A DNA stretch of 64,000 nucleotides, from positions 4,082,335 to 4,146,334 of the forward strand of contig NW_002060947.1 of the NCBI RefSeq assembly GCF_000150275.1, read 5' to 3'. Positions 35,758 to 50,177 of the stretch are shown one piece after another. Position 1 is the first letter of the stretch, and each line of letters begins with the position of its first letter. A model generated the notes under the pieces. The model ran no database searches. It was given only the letters and a program-made list of their open reading frames with translations, and was not told where the DNA came from. The position numbers were made by a program, and so were the translations under genes. The DNA comes from Trichoplax adhaerens (taxonomy: Eukaryota > Placozoa > Uniplacotomia > Trichoplacea > Trichoplacidae).

Positions 35758-38700
35758 ATGGCAGACGCTAAAGAGATTTTGGCTAATTTCGAGAAGGCTG
35801 CTATAGTAATGATGGTAAGGTCGAATGTCTAGGATAGGATAGGCTAATGTCGAGATAACACCGAGCGGTGAATCAATTCTTCAACATTGTCTTCTAAAAC
35901 GCCTTAAAATATCCTTTGCTTTTATACACTGTAGAGTCCGCCTAATCAAGTTAGCGGGGAAGACTATCGAACTGCTGAAAAGATTTTCTTATCCTTTCGT
36001 AGAGCCAAACAGCCTTATTCAATCTGTAAATACATGTTAGGTACGAAAAGTATGAATTGAGGTGCCTTGTCTGACTCTTGCTTGTAAATTAATCAATACT
36101 GTATTGATACTATAGCACAGGAATGATGTGTATAATGTACGAATATTAAAGAATCAATAGTATAGAAAAACTGTAGGAAAAAATTACCTACTCATAATGT
36201 AGTGTAGTAATGGCGTGCATAGCATGCGTACATGGAAAAGTTTATAGTTCAGAAAAGCTTTTAGAAATGAAATAACAGGTCTGACTCCCGTCTACTCTAC
36301 TTACAATGATCGCATTAATATTACGTGTACAGTACAACGTACGTACCTACTCGTATATGCAAGAATCGACAGCTTAGAGAAATCGTAGAAAAAGATAGGG
36401 TACTTAGCATGTCAATGACGTCTATGCCATTTCCTTTACTCATAAGTAATAATGATATACATATACTAGTAACATAGCAGTAATGACGTACACAGCATGT
36501 GTACATGGAAGAATTTGCAGTTCAGAAAAACTTCAGAAATGAGTAGCAAGTCTGACTCCTGTGCACCATATAGTACTTTACTCATGGTTAGTGCAATAAC
36601 TGCGTGTACAATATACGTATACTGAAGAATTGAAAGTTCAGAAAAGCCTTAGAACATAGGTAGTAGGCCTGACTGCTAGATACTACTATCCTTTACTCAT
36701 AATAGAGTAGGTTGATTACATGTATAACGTATATTCAAGAATCTACCTGTTACAATTATGATTTATTATTATTAACTTAAATCTATCAAACTTTTATTGG
36801 CTCAATGAATTCCTACGACTCTTAAAATCTAACTTGTTTCTCTCATAGAAAACAGCAGCAATACCTATGTCCATTTTCAAGCTGCTAGTACTATAAAAGA
36901 AGCAATCGTTCGGGAATGGAAATTAATTAATGAGAACGATAAAAATTCACTACGCGAATTCTTACTGAATTACGTTATTGGCCAATCTAGGTGAGAACTA
37001 AACATCTAATTGGACTCTTTATTGACGTCGATACTAGCAATTGCTAGCTACATCATGCATATTCTTGTTATAGCTTCCGTTTATTATACGATATCTCAGT
37101 AGTCATCTTAAAATACTTGCAGCAATAATCTTCTAACTATGTAATATAGTAGTGATGTGTATAAAGTACCTATCTAGGTGTACGGTCTTATCCATGATAA
37201 AACAGCGGCAACATTTACATCCCAACTATAAATAATTTGCAGCAATGTAACTGTATTCTACTACAGCATGTATATATATATATATATATACTGTACGTAT
37301 AATAATTATTTAGTACGTAAACATTTGTTTCAAAATTGAACCATCGTGAACTTGGAACAATTCTATATGACTACTATACACTGCTTTAAATTCATAAAGT
37401 TATAAAGTATGCGATGATACAATACTGTACTATACTTTCTGGATACGAGGTCGAGTTATTTTAAAGTTATTCCTAATTCCAATTAAAATTATTGGAGATT
37501 ATATTCTGATTCTGCAATCTAACTATAGTTACTACTGTACAGTAGACCTACTACTTTATAAAATGTTCTTAAAATACTTAACTGAGGCTATCGTACTGAT
37601 GTAACTGGTACTTAATGCATCAGTACCATAGTTTCAGCTAAGTATTCTAAGAACTTTTTATAAAGTGGTGGGTCTACTATACAATCTGGTTTCTGATTGT
37701 ATGCTATAGTAGTTAAACTGAGACGTTACACATCATACGCTATAAAAGGATATTGCACAGGCCAATAAAATTCTTTAACTTATTTAAAATTTTTACTTTT
37801 TGTAGATGCCAAGATTATGTTCGAGAGCAAATTCTTTCCTGTGTTGCTATTATGTTTAAAAAGTCAGCAGTAACCGAATCTGGTATAAATGATCTTGATA
37901 ACTTATTATCCACTATCTATCAGTTAAAAAACAGCGATTCAAGTAGGGTGGTAAGTGATCAGGACTTACGTGACTGATAACGAAATCTGATGCATAACAT
38001 CGCACTATATTACTCTCAAATAAGCATTTAGATAGCTGTTCCCTTATGGCCTCCATACTTAACGAATTTTGTGTCAATCAAAAATCAAGCAGATTAAGCG
38101 TAAGCTGGGAATTTCACATTAAAGCAAAGAAAAAATTCGAAGTATGCAACTGTTTTGAATTATGATGATATTGTTGTCTACCGTATTACTAAGTAGTTGC
38201 ATTGCTAATTTTTACTTGCAAAATCTTAATCTATAATATTCTCTTTCTAGTCTAGTGTCCTGAAAAAAATATGTATTATAACATTGGAAGGATTACAGTA
38301 CTGCAGTCGCAACTTGAATCATGACACTAAAGTTATTGAAAAGTACTTAGAGTTATCTGAACAAGTTCTGACGTGGAACTTTAGCGACTTAAGCCGTATC
38401 TTTCCTATTTACCTATAGCCGTTTATGAGGATAATGATTTACAGATATTCGAATTTTTCACAATTGGTATTGATATTGGCCTAAAGTTTTAAGTATTTTA
38501 TACTTCGTAAACATAAAAATGTTATAAAACCTTAATTAATTTATGTAGCTAATCGTCCTAAATTTGGCCAAGCGGACAACAATAAATTTGTTACCTTTAG
38601 ACCTAGTCGTGATTGGGATGATATGATTTCGAATCAATCGACCATCAATTTATTTTTAGAGGTGAGATTTTTTCTTACTTTTGTCATTGGATGGTAGAAA

Positions 38701-41700
38701 ATGTCAGTAAAAAATCCTTTACACTGATGTTTATCAATTCTTTTCGCCACAGCTATATCAGAAATTGCGACAAGAATCACGCTTGTGTCATCTCACACTG
38801 TTGTGTATTTCTCAGTTGATCTCTATATGCGGTGATGTATTTCCAAGTATTCAATCAAGAATGTCTTACAATACGTATCTGATAACTTCGTTGATCAAGG
38901 CACGAAACAGGTAAAAGTTATGCAAATCATAAAATTCGTAACTGACATATAATAATATAAAATTGACCTATTCTTTACTGCAATGTAAAGGCAAATTTGT
39001 CATGGCGTTGAAGCTCAAGATTTAGCAGACGTTTTTAATCGGATAGTTATTGTCGATAAATTATTGGAACACGTACAAGATGAAGCCATATTCACTTTTA
39101 TTGATGACCTGTCTCATTTAACATGCGCTTGCCTGGAAAATTGTGTTAAAGAAGAAATGGTAAATATAAAGTAACTAACACTGTCAACTTGTCAAACTTA
39201 TTCGTAGATAATGCCCTTTTTTTTTACCTATACTACATGTGGTTAAATTCCTGAATTTATAATTGAAAGCTTAATTATTTTGATACGTAAATTATAGACT
39301 GACTCCAATAAGACTGGTGTCTTTTCGTAATGTAGTATGTTTCATGATTTAGCTAGTGCATCATTTACCGCATTATTAGTTGTAATATCCGACTTTGTGT
39401 GACTACTGATCAAATTAATCGTGCGATAATTAATGTAAATAACGCATTATACACTCTTCGCTTATGCAATATTGCTTGTTGTAATTTATAATTGACTTGC
39501 CAACTTACGAAATTTATGCTAAAATATTTTCTTATATTTATTTAAAATTAACAATTTTTAGGAATATATAGAAGAAACATATTTTTCTTATGCTTGTGAC
39601 CAGTTGTTAGAATGCTGGTTTTCCATCGTTAGTGAAGATACTGCAAAATTTGACGTCAATCGTATCTCTCTAAATGCTATTGCAATATTTGAGTGTTATC
39701 TGAAATGTCACCTAAGTGAAGGCCGAAAATCTATCTGCGCTACCCTTACTGGCCATGATGCCGAACTTGAAATTGATGAATTAGATGAAGATGACCGAGT
39801 TTCATACGGTGAACAATTATTAAATATCGGCATACTTGGAAGATCGGTTCTATCCCTCTCGTTACCCTTACTATCGCAGTTATTGGAAAATACGATATTA
39901 ACTTTAAGACAATACGTATCACGTCCACTTTCCGCCGGAATTGGTAACACTATTGAGTTAATTAAATCTTTCATTTTCAATATACAGTATACTGATAGTA
40001 TAGCAAGCATTTAATTAAAATATTATTATTTATATTAAACAGACCACAATGCTCTTATGGATGATATCCACTGGTTAATATTAATTGCTGGTAGTGTCCT
40101 GACAGATGAAAATAAACTTGAAGTACCTTTGATACCTTCCGCGATATTACGCTACTCAGATAATATACCTAACTCTGACAATTACGCTAACCTAGTTAAG
40201 CTTTTATCTCACATCTGTTGTAATGATTCCAGAAGTATAGATGACAACATGGTACAACTATTGCATGTAGAAGGTAAATACGTTAATATAGTTTCAACTA
40301 TTTTCGATACCAGTTCGTTTACTTTTTTACTACTTAATCAACACTGCCTTTATAGCAATTTATAACGTATACGATGCATGTTGAATTACTGTATTAATAT
40401 CGTGGATTTTTTTATCTACTTAGGGATCAATCATGTATTCGTGATAGTTTTTTTAATGTTATTCATTTCTCGAATTGAACAAGAAGTATTACAATCAGCT
40501 GCAGCTGATTCTCTGAGCCCTCAAGTTGGAAAAACGATTGTTTGGTTTTTGACACGATGGAGTCAGGCTTATTTATTACCGATGGAGAATCGCTATGATC
40601 ACATCAGTTTGTCTTTAATTTTGACGTTTGGTCAAGACTGTGATCTTGGCACACAAACTGTCAAATTTCTTATTAGAAAAGTAATGTCCAATTTAACGTT
40701 TTGGAGCTCGGAAAACGATGTCGCTATAGAATCTATTAATTTGTTATCTACTGTTGTAGATAATAAAGCTAGGTATTTTTCCATAATTTTACGATTTGGT
40801 CGCGAATTTTAGCTAGAAACTAACAAGCTTTTCATATAGATGCCATATCGCAGTTTCTTGCGAGGATCTTTGGAATTTGGCGGTACAACAAGCTGGTAAC
40901 ACCAATTTATCTACTAAAAAGTTATCTGGGGCTGCTCAAAAACAGTTAGCGTGTGCTTTAATAAAAGCTGGCTCTTGCGTAGATGATAATGATGCTAGAA
41001 ATCGATTTTGGAGCAACGTATGCAATATAAGAGATTAGTAATAATTACAAACTTCATATTATAATATTATCTGCTGCTTTATACAAATATTATTATTATT
41101 AATGGAATAAATCTACCGTCTGCATTCGTAATTCATTTACTTCTTTTTTAGGTTTTACAACCGCTAAAAAGTCGATTTTTAGCTGCGCTACAAGGGCCAC
41201 TGCTGGCTAAAATGATACAGGATTCGGCTCTTAGGGATGAATTATGCAATACTATCGATTGCTGTTCTGGTGTTGCTCTTGCAACAACTGCATCATCAGT
41301 ATCAGCTCTATTTTCATATTTGCTGGGTATTTTACATGATTGTGTACCGCTCCTACAACATTTTTCCAATTTTCCTGATATGGTAGAAACGATCCTTGAG
41401 TTTTTCGTAAGCACAACTAAGTCGCAGATTGCTTACTTAAATCAGGTATTCTATACTAGTGAAGAGTTATGATCAGAATTAAATTTCATTGATTGAGATA
41501 ACCTTATATCCTACTTTTCGTGGTTTTCTCATTAGAGGGAAACAAATGAACTTTTTAAATTATGCTTGGCCATAATTCAGACATATGCTAAATGTAGTAT
41601 AGGTATGGATTTTAATAAATAATATGTAAAATATTAAGGTTCTCACAATTAATGTAATGTAATTTGAATCAACACTGGCAGGGAGATTTAACGACACAGT

Positions 41701-43095
41701 ACTAGCTGAAGAAGAAAAATTTACGGATTTGTGTCTAATATTACAACTTTTATCGCACGTTACCTCGAAAGATTATCTTGATTTTTCAAAAACTGGTATG
41801 TACCTTGCTTCATTAATTACATTAAATTTACAATCTCTTTTTCGTATTAAATGTTATTTACTGAATTAACTGATGTAAATACAGAGATTAAAGTTGATGC
41901 AGGACAAGATGATGCTATATCTGTTATTGATGTAGTTTTAAGTGGTTTAAATTTTATTATACCACTTATGAACGAAAATCTATTAAAGGTATGATAATGC
42001 GTATGACGTATATATTTTTTATAGATCATTATTTTCAAACTTTCTTTACGTATATTTACTAGCTCATCAATACCTAATGTTCTACTTTTAATTTTGGAAT
42101 AAGATTCCAGATTTATGTTTGCAGTACTTTAAGTTGGTCTCGTTTCACTGCGAAATTCATCCTGGAAAATTAGTCGACATTCCACAAAATTTATCGAATT
42201 CGTTAATGGTATCTCTTGATATGGGTTTGCGCAGGTTAGATGAATACTAGCAATAGATCTGTCATTATTAACACAGATCGTAATTGATAATCCCTATTAT
42301 CAATTTGTAGAAGAAAGATATTTTATTTTATAAAAAATTTCAAAAATTTCGTAACACACTAGACAACTTGTGTAAATTTTGCACGTTAGTGTTACAGTAA
42401 ATCACAAGCATCTTCCAAATCTGTAATAGAAGCTAGAACCTAATCACGCCTTCACCGATGTGGATATATATTTCCAATGCTGCTTTTAGTAACTATGCTT
42501 ACCTGCACAACCCTATTGCTACATGGAAAGTTAACATAGCGTTTAACGAAAATTTGCGTTCTTACGATATTATCAATCCAATTATTTAGATTTGGTAGTG
42601 AGGTCAGCAAATTAGCTTTGGAGTCTATTACGGGATTAGCTACATTCGTGTATGGAAAAAAATGCAATAAAGAGCGAAATAGTCTAATGATCGGTATCGA
42701 AGTGTTTATGAAGGTAATTTCCTGGAAAATTACTTAATTGAACATATTCGTAGTGTGTTAACTATGGCGTAATCCAGTTCTCAAGTTCATATTTTTCCTA
42801 TTATTTAGAATAGTGTTGACTGATTACAACTATTGTTGTTTGTATTTTCCATAATGATAGTCAATTTTAGACGTTGTATTTTCCGAAGATTTTGATATGG
42901 ATTTACTACAACCAACGTCTGAAGCCCTTTATTGCATTATCTGTTGTCATCCGGTAGATATCATATCTAAAATATAATAACGCTACTTTATTCTGATGTT
43001 AACCTTAAAATGTCTCTGTTTCTTGTTTTTTTTCTACCTTTTTATAAATATCATAAATTTGAATACTATAGGAGGCTTACAAGAAAGAAAATTGA
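35758..43095 (+). CDS. XPO4: Exportin-4, karyopherin-beta nuclear export receptor
   Basis: About 20 exons spread over 7.3 kb. First exons: 35758-35814 (MADAKEILANFEKAAIVMM), 35935-36040 (AEKIFLSFRRAKQPYSICKY), 36849-36990 (HFQAASTIKEAIVREWKL) and 37806-37950 (CQDYVREQILSCVAIMFKKS). Later blocks follow human XPO4 in order: SMASILNEF-like, LSEQVLTWNF, DELDEDDRVSYGEQL, MDDIHWLILIAG, PLIPSAILRYS, LSPQVGKTIVWFLTRW, KVMSNLTFWSSENDVA, VLQPLKSRFL, SDYLDFS-like, VVLSGLNFIIPLMNE and SEALYCIICCHP. It is a HEAT-repeat RanGTP-dependent exporter (eIF5A, Smad3 are known mammalian cargoes). The 3' end is uncertain: the last clear exon either reads through to TAA at 42975-42977, or splices at 42954 to 43072 giving EAYKKEN and a stop at 43095, which aligns with human HQAEY. 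Either way the last 50 or so human residues are missing. Confidence 0.92.
37543..37677. repeat. Long hairpin in XPO4 intron, arms of about 58-60 bases
   Basis: The left arm (37543-37601) and right arm (37618-37677) are complementary with few mismatches: TAGACCTACTACTTTATAAA pairs with TTTATAAAGTGGTGGGTCTA through three mismatches, and further in ACTTAACTGAGGCTATCGTA pairs with its near complement. The loop is about 16 bases. A GTAC palindrome (ACTGTACAGT) touches the left foot. Confidence 0.88.
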
Positions 43096-46000
43096 CATAC
43101 TCGTATATGTGACTTGGATGACTTGCTTTAGTATCATTGTAGTGGAAGTGCTGATCTACATAATATATCCTTTCGTAATAATAATACAATTAATTACTTA
43201 TTGATCACATTAGATACCAAAGCGATACTCATAACTGCGCTTTTATTCTTAGGCACTAATTTTTGATTATTATATACGCGTATATGTGCATAATAAATTG
43301 ATACCTAACCATCAAAGCTGGTTTATTGAACGTGTATAATTGTTGTTCATTTTATTATTACACTGCAGAGATTAATCGGATATAGTAGCAAGTTCTGAAT
43401 TAATCTAGTCCGATCTATTGAAGTTAAACGTTCGTAGTTCTAGTAGAATGTGATAGATGTGTTCAGCGTTGCAGTCAGCCGGATGCGGTACAATAATATG
43501 TTGTGTATCGGTATCTTGAGGATGTACTAACAATTGTATAAGCTCGAACTAGCATAGGAGATAGGAAATTGCGCCATACACATGCAGCCAATAGAGATCC
43601 TTGGTATAGCGTAGTAAGCTGATTATATATAATTATTTAAACAAACGGCAGCAAACCATGGACTACTAGAATAACAGAAAAATATAGTCTGTCTTTTAAG
43701 TTACCTTCTTTAGCAAATTTATTATTTCAATACACGTTTCCTTCAGCTAATGTAATACATACTTGAGCTCGATTATTTTTAGACGGTTAATGTATATAGG
43801 CCTAACTTTAATGGGTATTCTACCGTACGACTTACAGTACATTAACTATTGACGCATTAAAGCATCTCGAGAAGGATTTTGCCCATCTGAAAACGAAATA
43901 AATGCACCGTACAGGACTATACTGTACACTACAGTACCTCGAGCGCATGCGCAGCTACTGTACTGTACTTTAACGGCCCGCCCCGGTATTAGCCCGATGA
44001 CGTACTATACTGTACTGTACTGTACGTCTGTACGAGTGTATATATATACAGTACTGTACTACTCTGCACATTCTGCAGCCACAGGCAACATGTAGACGCT
44101 GATGCCTCATGGCAGCTTCTCATGGCAGCTTTGCTTTTTCACAGTACCGCTAATCTTTGCCGATAAATGACCTCCAATCCAGTATCCAGATTGAATTATT
44201 GGATATACGAGCAATTAATGAAGACATCAAGGACAACGTTATGAAATACTGTACACAATCATGATAATTACTTGCTGGAGCTGCCATCGTAGTAGACATC
44301 GTCAAAGTGATCAAAGCATGGTCACCGACCTGGCACAGAAAGGTTAAAGGCGTCGTCGTCGATCGATTCAAATTCCACGATTGGTTGTATTTTTTCTCGA
44401 CATCTCAAGAAATGATAATCGTGGATTACTTCTGAAATGGTATTATACAACAGTACTAACTGTAGAATAAGCATACGATAAATTAGAATTTTGCTACAAC
44501 TGTAGTGACGTCAAATTGCAATATATCTCATTGATGTATGTATATGTTAAGCTAAAGACTAATACAATAAGATTAATTTGTGATTTCGTATGTAGATGAG
44601 TAGACTGCTTGATTGATGGCGTTGTACGAGTAGCACTAACAGATTTTGTTAGAAATTGTTTACCGCTTGGGTGATCGGATGATGAGTACAGCACAGACGG
44701 GCGGGCTGAAACAATCTTATGTTGAGTTTTATTCTGTGCACTGACTTAACATCACCCAATTCAGTCTATTAGCTACTAATGTAGTACTACTGTACAATGT
44801 ATAGTATACTATGATTGGGAGTGACAGTTCAGCATGCGGAAATTGTAAATGTAGATCCATGTCGTAATCAATGCTGTACTAGTAACCTTTTAACATGTAG
44901 AAATAAGGACGTTACTAATGGTAATGTGATACATCTTTTCCTTCACAAGGTTAAAAGAATCAAACTCCAAGAATCTATTCCTCTAGCTGTATCTAGGAGG
45001 CAGCTATGAAATCGAATAAGTTCTTTTCTACCACGTCAATCCAAGTTTTCAATCATCAGGTGCTATATTGCTTAAATTGAGAGAATTAATTAAAGTATCC
45101 AAAATGCCAGATGTACAGTACTTGATTCAACTCTGCTATGTCTACGATCTAGCAGGATTAGTAACTACTTGGCTGATACAATTACCTTATAAGACTATAT
45201 TCGTAAAAGCAGTTGAGGTAGGTAGATCAATTTTTAGCCGATCATTCTATCCAACTGCTTAACGGTAACAAAGTACTTTAGCTAAACTTAACATTTTAGC
45301 TTAGTGTTTACGATATACTCACGTTAAGAATTTTTCAAATTATTAATAAATGATTACGTTGTACTACAGTATATCGAAAATATCGTCTCTTTGATGAGAT
45401 CATCCTTGCGCACTTAGCATTAGCTCAAATATGATCTAATGTGACGATTGTTAGGGAGCATGTGTAACGAAGGCTCCAATGGAGCTCGTTCACATAGCCT
45501 GAGAGATGCTTGAATACAGTGGATTGAAATATAAAATTTTTCTTAAAGTATAACTTATGTAATCAGCTTAGACTTATCTGTCTCCAAGAGAAGATACTAC
45601 AGTTTACAGTAACATATAGATGATGCAATGCATTCATAAGTAAACGATTAACGATCGTATATAGATTTTTGACTGTGTGATTTTATGATTATGAAAGAGA
45701 TTTAAAATTAAACTAATAATTAAGCAGTAGTACTGATTGCTATACTATTCTAAAGACTTGCTTTTCTTAGCAGATAACATCCGGAACTGATCAACGACAT
45801 CATAGACTGGTAGCATACGATTTACCATCTGGTCTTTTTTACAACTAATGTTATACAAGAGAATATTTAAGTAAATTTTCCGCTTTTTAAAATGCCGTTT
45901 ACTTCCAAATGGAAATACCAATCTCTAATTTTCTTCCATAGTACTTTCTACCCATGTTAGAACTATTTACGCGTATGAGTGGACTATAAAAATGATAATT

Positions 46001-48088
46001 AGACCATGTTGGAATGAATATAGAATCGTTATTGTCACAATCCTTGCACAATTTCGTCCTCGCTTACATGTAAATTCAGCCTATATGTTGTAAATATGAC
46101 TCTAGGTATTACACATACTTTTGAGTGTATCATTTATTAAGGAATCTAAATCCAAGTTAGGGATAAAACAACAAATAAACATTATAAATTGTTACCATAG
46201 CAGAGCTTGATGAGAATTTATTGAGCAATAATTAAATATCATAAATTGTACTGTATTGTATATCGAACTTGACTATGTTAAGAAATGAATCAATAAAAAC
46301 TTAGAATGATTAAGAAACAAATAGCATTTAACCTGTTTTAACTAGTTCACGACAGGCAGCATACATATGTAATAATTGTACGATAGAAGATCTCTGTTCT
46401 TGCACACTTATCGTATCAATGATATAGAGATAAGTCTAAGACTGTATTGTTAACTGACGTCCAAAATCACGACTACATATTATGTTACCAATAATGTACC
46501 AATATGTATGAAATCAAAGTAGTGTATAAAATAAAATTTCAAAGCATCCACGTTCTACTAGGTACCTTACGAATGCAGTGTACTGTAGATATACGATCCT
46601 GTATACTTATGCTGCCGTCGGAGGTCGACTTTATAAATAGGCAATATTTATAATGTGCTGCACTGTGCTTACTGAACTTTATTAGCTGTTACGCACATTT
46701 TGATAATTATGTATAATCATCGTTGAGATACTGATTCAATAAACTTAGTTTTACGATAATGATATCTATTCTTTGATTATGATATTGGAACGTTATTTGC
46801 GTGGAAAAACTTGCTCGACAATCAATCGACTTTAGTAAACTACCACTGTTTAAGTTATACAAGCATGCGCATAGTTTATTTTCCCGCGATAAAGTTAATA
46901 GTAATCACGTTAAATACTGAGCTTTTATAGTGAAACCACTATGTAATATGTACATTGACCGTAAACATAGTTACCTATACTCTTATGTAATACGAATCGA
47001 TTCGTAAACTAGAAGTTAGCTTTGCAAATCAATAATGCTGCTACACGAGTATTTCAATCAATATCAACGAACAGTAATGACATTTAGTTACATTAAAAAG
47101 ATTGCGATACTGCAGATAGATAGTACAGTATAAGATTCAATCATTTATTAAAGGTTAGAAACTAGTAATCATTTTCAATCTAGATAAATCAAGGTCTTTG
47201 TTAAGCAGTGACAAGGCGCAAAATCTACATCTTATACAAAAAATCTGCAAGCCTTTTTGAACAATTCTTGTAAAAGTTCTGTTTTTCTATACCTGATAGA
47301 TTTACAGAACGCTAATTGCAATTGTTATAACTACTATAAATTTGACCTTGAAAATAGTGATCGAAGTCGTCCAATCATTCTATACATGTAGTAAATATTA
47401 ACATACAATTAAATATAATTTCAGAAATTTAAATTTTACAGGATTAATTATGTAGCGGTGAATTACTAAAAAATAATTTAATCATGTACACCCAGAAAAA
47501 GTAGCAATTACTCCTACACTCCGCATATGGCGTACAATTCGACTTGCCATCTTGATAGAACAATTATAGCGTTATTTTTTTTAATGTCTATCCTAAAAGG
47601 TATAGCAATGGTACCATTCTATTAGTAAAACAGATAGCTATAATATTTCTTAGCACATGCCAAGAAAATCAGTAAATAGGATCGCATCAATATAGCTGCT
47701 ATTGCCTTATTGTTAGGGGCCAGCTTTTATTCAACCTCCAGCGACCTCAAGAAAGTTTGTATAACAATAATCCTGATAGCTATCAGGTCTTCCAATATAT
47801 ATATATATACATATATACTGTATATCAATGTAGTAGGATACAAAGCTATTACAGTGATACATATATGTTCCTACTGTACTGTAGGCAAAACTAACTGGTT
47901 ACGATATTTATAATTACGTGTCATACATATTACAATAGCATTTCTGCAATGACATTTTACCGTAAAAGGATAAATTTTTATATTCTGGTTTATGCTACGA
48001 TGCTACTCTAACAGCTATCCCTATGCAGGTGCAGTATGTGTATGTCATCGGTATGATGGTTAATACATGAAGAAGTTGAAACTTTGTA
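43096..48088. other. Large intergenic region XPO4/TM2 gene 1
   Basis: About 5 kb, the largest gap of the window. It holds one GTAC island (43905-44060). Open frames at 43010, 44150, 44494, 44815, 45068 and 47710 are 60-73 codons, unlinked to each other, without recognisable motifs or splice-bounded conservation. No tRNA or other structured RNA was recognised by eye. Confidence 0.5.
43905..44062. repeat. GTAC-rich palindromic island
   Basis: Three tracts (ACTGTACACTACAGTAC near 43920, GCTACTGTACTGTACTT near 43955, ACTATACTGTACTGTACTG near 44007) plus TATATATACAGTACTGTACT near 44039, with unusually GC-rich spacers (CGGCCCGCCCCGG near 43974). Confidence 0.8.
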
Positions 48089-49488
48089 TTAACAATTTGG
48101 TACGTAAGCAGGAGGTAGACCGGTAGGCTTCGATTCCATAGATTGTAGCGAGGGATAAAGGTTAAGAGGAGGCTGGGTAGAAGCGGCGTTGTCATCAATA
48201 GGTTTTTTCTTGATGTCAGTACTTGATTCTGTCTGATATAAAGTGCCAGTGGCATTGGAAGATTGATTCTTTTCATCAATGACAACCGCTAGCAAATTTT
48301 GACGCTCACGCATAGCTTCGTTAACTTCACGAACCAAATAGGGCATGCGGATAATATCGATTAAAAATCCAAACGAAAACAAGCCAAATGTAATCGAGTA
48401 GATTGTTCCCCAAAGTGGTCTTCCTAAATAGAAGTGCTGCAAACCCAACATTCCGAACGGGAATGTCAAAATGTAAGCGTCGTCTAACTTTTTTTCGGGG
48501 CTAGGATTTTCATCATTTGCCCTTTTGACTAGTATTGGCATACGGAAAAAATCCACTAGCCAACCAACTCCTCCCATGCCAAAGGTGCATAAATAGGCAA
48601 TTCCAAAAAAAGTGTCACCCAAGTAGAAATGATGAGCACCTAAAATTCCCAACACCCAGGTAAGATAAGCATCATCTAAATGTTTAATTTGCTTTTTATG
48701 AATAGCTTCGGGGCATTTTTCTAGCTCGATTGCTCGCTCGTTGGCATCTGCCACTAATTTAGGCATTCTAAAAATATCATAAAGCCAGCCAATTCCAAAC
48801 ATGCCGCAGGTGAAAGAATATGCGGTTCCGAATCCTTTCCTGTAGGCAGAAAAATCCAAAAGAAGTATCTTATCAGTTTCAAGATCCATAATGTCATTTA
48901 TAATTTCTAGTAGACAATGTTAGTGACTAGTACTATTTTAATTTAAATTAAATTATCGATGATATCGTAAAACGAAATAGTGGACTGCGTTTGATTATAC
49001 ACATGATGATAAAGGTATGCAGATAAAGTTTCGTTAGAGCATGTCTTTTTCAACTACGATTGCGTAAGCTTTATGAAAAGGTAGGATGAAATTTATCCAT
49101 ATCATAGAAACTGTTCTTACCTTCCTAAATAGAACTGATGTAGTCCAAAACATATACCCGCAGGGCCTAAACAAAGTATGTAAGCATCAGCCAGGTTATA
49201 AATTTTTCGAGATGATGGATTAGCGCGGCAATCATTGACTTTCTCCACCAGATTAGACATAAAAACGAGATCGTATAACCATCCAAGACCAAAGAATCCT
49301 CCTGAAAATAAATACGCTACTCCAATTAAGGATTGACCCAAGTAGAATCGATGCGCGCCAATCAATCCAAGTGGAAATGCCCACAAATAAGCACAAATAA
49401 GCGATTTACGGCGAATTGGTAAGACCTGGTCGTGTTGTTTATCTTGATCATATAGGTGATTTTTTAATTCGATCTCCTTCTTCGACAT
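48089..49488 (-). CDS. Four-TM2-domain membrane protein, gene 1
   Basis: Two exons, 49488-49121 and 48839-48089, joined in phase 2; about 372 residues. Four TM2 domains lie in tandem from about residue 27 to 295. Each has an AY.L.FP-like start, then HRFYLG/HQFYLG/HHFYLG/QHFYLG, a glycine-rich second helix (GLGWLYD, GIGWLYD, GVGWLVD, SFGFLID) and RMP.LV or FMSNLV, followed by a short cytosolic linker. Eight membrane helices are expected. The one intron splits the second domain right after FYLGR. The C-terminal 80 residues are polar and end GLPPAYVPNC, with a PPxY motif. TM2 domains are known in TM2D1-3 and DNAJC22; the function of multi-TM2 proteins is unknown. It is the divergent paralogue of the gene at 52102. 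Confidence 0.9.
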
Positions 49489-49722
49489 ATCGGATAGTTG
49501 GTAATGCAGTGGGTAGCTACTTGCAAAACAACAATTTTATCTCTCGAATGAGATAAATTAAGTTCAAATGGCTGCACACTGGACAGGCCTGTGTTATCCA
49601 CACTAACGATGATTAAAGTTAATGAAAGAAAAACCAAAGCTAATTTGCAGGCGAACTATTGCTGATAACCTTTATATACCTTCTAGATATGGTAGATAAC
49701 ATTGTTGTTTTCTTTGTTTGAA

Positions 49723-50034
49723 TTAGATTATCCAATGATCAACTCCTATATTAGCATGTTTATCTAAAAGCTTATTGTTCACAACGAGATAACCGATACT
49801 ATTTATCAGCATAGAAATTGTGACGGAGCTAGTTATCACTTTATTCACTCTATAGAGTTCAGTATGGAACAATTCGTCGACGTTGGACGGACGGTCTTCA
49901 CAAATCGTTTTTATTGACTTCATAAACTGAGCAAAAATTTCAAGACGACGAAACCTAATCGCCTTAACATTGGCAATATCCTTCAAAGAATCATCCCAAG
50001 TTGGCTTATGGCTGCTGTTGGCAGTGACTATCAC
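49723..50034 (-). CDS. Unrecognised 103-residue open frame
   Basis: Single uninterrupted frame starting MIVTANSSHKPTWDD and ending ANIGVDHWII, upstream of and on the same strand as TM2 gene 1. Composition is protein-like (balanced charged residues, helix-like RRLEIFAQFMKSIKTI) rather than repeat-derived, but I recognise no family. It could be a real small gene, an exon of one, or a chance frame. Confidence 0.25.
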   Translation of the reverse strand: MIVTANSSHKPTWDDSLKDIANVKAIRFRRLEIFAQFMKSIKTICEDRPSNVDELFHTELYRVNKVITSSVTISMLINSIGYLVVNNKLLDKHANIGVDHWII

Positions 50035-50177
50035 ACGAGAAAAAGCAAGCTAATGACGGATTTGTAGCCTTGCTATTTATTGATATCATCAACTACCAAC
50101 AGCTACCAATGATAAGATTGAAACATTACGTAAGAATAAATTAACATCAGCTATTCAAAGTGGCTTTGTCTGGACCC

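Noticed and set aside
44150..45262. Several 64-73-codon frames between XPO4 and the TM2 genes
   Set aside because: No family resemblance, no consistent splice phase between them, AT-rich chance frames.
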